Source: Candidatus Mesolinea sp. UBA5823
GTDB lineage: Bacteria > Chloroflexota > Anaerolineae > Anaerolineales > Anaerolineaceae
Direction of reading: 5' to 3'
Length of the DNA: 7,181 nt
NCBI GenBank assembly: GCA_002417685.1
Contig: DICP01000045.1
Span: forward strand, 1-7,181
Every line of letters starts with the position of its first letter. Position 1 is the first letter of the stretch. The notes below the pieces were generated by a model. It was not told where the DNA came from, made no database searches, and was given only the letters and a program-made list of their open reading frames with translations. Positions 6,227 through 7,181 of this stretch are shown piece by piece. Made by a program: the position numbers and the translations under genes.

Positions 6227-7159
6227 ATGAAGAAGAGTTGGAAGATTATGAGCTTGATTCTCATCTTACTCCTGGTGGGTTGCGCTGCCAGAAGTAGCCA
6301 AGAGGAATCACCTTCCATTCCAGCCGAACCGCCACGTGTGGAAATGGATACGGGAAAATCTGCCGAGATTGGTCAAGAACTTGCGTCCCAGTCAATGGGA
6401 GCTGAACCCATGGAGAGGTTGGTCGTGAAGAGAGCAGAGATGCGCGTCTCGGTGGCGGATCCAGCAGAGGCGATGCACACCGTCGTTCAATTGGCTGAAA
6501 GTATGCAAGGGTATGTAGTTAACTCTAACCAGTGGAATTCCACGAATAATGGTCAGACTTATATCTCTGCTTCAGTGATGGTGCGCGTGCCGGCGGAACG
6601 CTTGGACGAGATGATGCAAAAAGTGCGCGAACTGGCTGCTGATCCTAAAACAGGTGTCCTTTCTGAAAGTGTCACTGGTGAGGATGTAACCGCAGAGTAT
6701 GTCGATTCGCAAGCGCGCTTGCGTAACCTCCAGGCAGCTGAAGCCCAACTCACTGAGCTGTTAGATCAGGCTCCGGACTTGGAATATACACTAGATATCT
6801 TCAAAGAGCTGACCGAGATTCGCAGCCAAATTGAGGTGCTAGAAGGCAGAATCAAGTATTTGGAAGAATCGGCTGCGCTTTCTGCGCTCAGTGTAGAGTT
6901 TGTGGCTGAAGCCTCCCTGCAGCCTCTCCAGATTGGACCTTGGAAACCTGCCGGCGTGGCGAAGGAAGCTATCCAAACACTGGTCCGTGTTGCTCAGGAT
7001 GTGGGTACAGCCCTCATTAAGTTTGTGATTATTTGGGTGCCCTTCCTGCTGCCCATTGGATTGATCGTTTACTTTGTGTGCAAAGGCGCTAAAAAGCGCA
7101 AAACCGCTCGAGAAGCGCAAGCGGCACAAGTGCAACCATCTGACACGCCGAAAGATTAA
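6227..7159 (+). CDS. DUF4349 lipoprotein with coiled coil and C-terminal membrane helix
   Basis: A 310-aa envelope protein of the DUF4349 family; its molecular role is not established. The signal peptide (MKKSWK, hydrophobic 7-17) ends at lipobox LVGC with Cys19 as lipidation site. A Glu/Pro/Ser-rich spacer runs to about residue 60. The DUF4349 region (about 62-285) shows RLVVKRAEMRVSV (64-76), the GYVV turn (95-98), SVMVRVPAERLDEMM (116-130), the hallmark SESVTGEDVTAEYVD (146-160) and then a long helical segment (about 161-216) with heptad-like leucines that should form a coiled coil. ALSALSVEF (217-225) returns to the beta part. A hydrophobic helix at about 263-285 (IKFVIIWVPFLLPIGLIVYFV) is followed by the basic tail KGAKKRK, which should stay in the cytoplasm. 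The protein would thus be held at both ends: lipid at the N-terminus, helix at the C-terminus. It lies 80 bases after the phosphoesterase and may be in the same transcript. Confidence 0.88.
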   Translation: MKKSWKIMSLILILLLVGCAARSSQEESPSIPAEPPRVEMDTGKSAEIGQELASQSMGAEPMERLVVKRAEMRVSVADPAEAMHTVVQLAESMQGYVVNSNQWNSTNNGQTYISASVMVRVPAERLDEMMQKVRELAADPKTGVLSESVTGEDVTAEYVDSQARLRNLQAAEAQLTELLDQAPDLEYTLDIFKELTEIRSQIEVLEGRIKYLEESAALSALSVEFVAEASLQPLQIGPWKPAGVAKEAIQTLVRVAQDVGTALIKFVIIWVPFLLPIGLIVYFVCKGAKKRKTAREAQAAQVQPSDTPKD

Positions 7160-7181
7160 GCACTTCGAAGAAGATTAATCG
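7160..7181 (+). other. Start of the 3' flank after the DUF4349 gene
   Basis: Only 22 bases are visible. They contain the palindrome CTTCGAAG at 7163-7170, flanked by GATTAA (7154-7159, overlapping the stop) and TTAATC (7175-7180). This could be an AT-rich hairpin at the mRNA end, but no T-run is visible before the window closes. Confidence 0.25.

Overview
The window looks like ordinary chromosomal DNA from a bacterium, most likely of the phylum Chloroflexota (Anaerolineae-like). This is an inference from gene content and style: a cobalamin-dependent methionine synthase of the Deinococcus/Mycobacterium-like type, lipoproteins with a Thr/Pro-rich spacer after the lipidated cysteine, and the DUF3048 and DUF4349 families together. 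No 16S or other phylogenetic marker is present. All coding sequences appear intact except the one cut by the left edge. I see no mobile element, CRISPR array, tRNA or rRNA.

Layout: (1) 1-324, minus strand: the N-terminal 108 residues of a secreted protein of unknown function, running off the left edge. (2) 325-578: an AT-rich divergent intergenic region with a good sigma70-type promoter facing right (TTGACG-17-TAAACT) and a TATAAT box facing left. (3) 579-4103, plus: full-length metH, 1174 aa, with all five modules (homocysteine, folate, cobalamin cap, cobalamin, reactivation). (4) 4104-4171: two back-to-back hairpins, the second ending in a T-run and read as the metH terminator. (5) 4217-5416, plus: a DUF3048 (YerB-like) lipoprotein. 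(6) 5421-6146, plus: a calcineurin-like metallophosphoesterase, 4 bases after the lipoprotein stop. (7) 6227-7159, plus: a DUF4349 lipoprotein with a coiled coil and a C-terminal membrane helix, 80 bases downstream.

How the genes relate: metH forms its own transcription unit for methionine/one-carbon metabolism, and its terminator separates it from what follows. The DUF3048 lipoprotein and the phosphoesterase are probably co-transcribed and translationally coupled. The DUF4349 protein may belong to the same run. This gives two surface-anchored proteins of unknown biochemical role flanking a cytoplasmic phosphoesterase, a possible cell-envelope cluster but not a demonstrated system. For both lipoproteins the longest open frame overstates the N-terminus; Shine-Dalgarno placement and signal peptides support the internal ATG starts used here. 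I did not find convincing evidence of a new biological system in this window; the most useful leads are the unannotated secreted protein at the left edge and the envelope trio.
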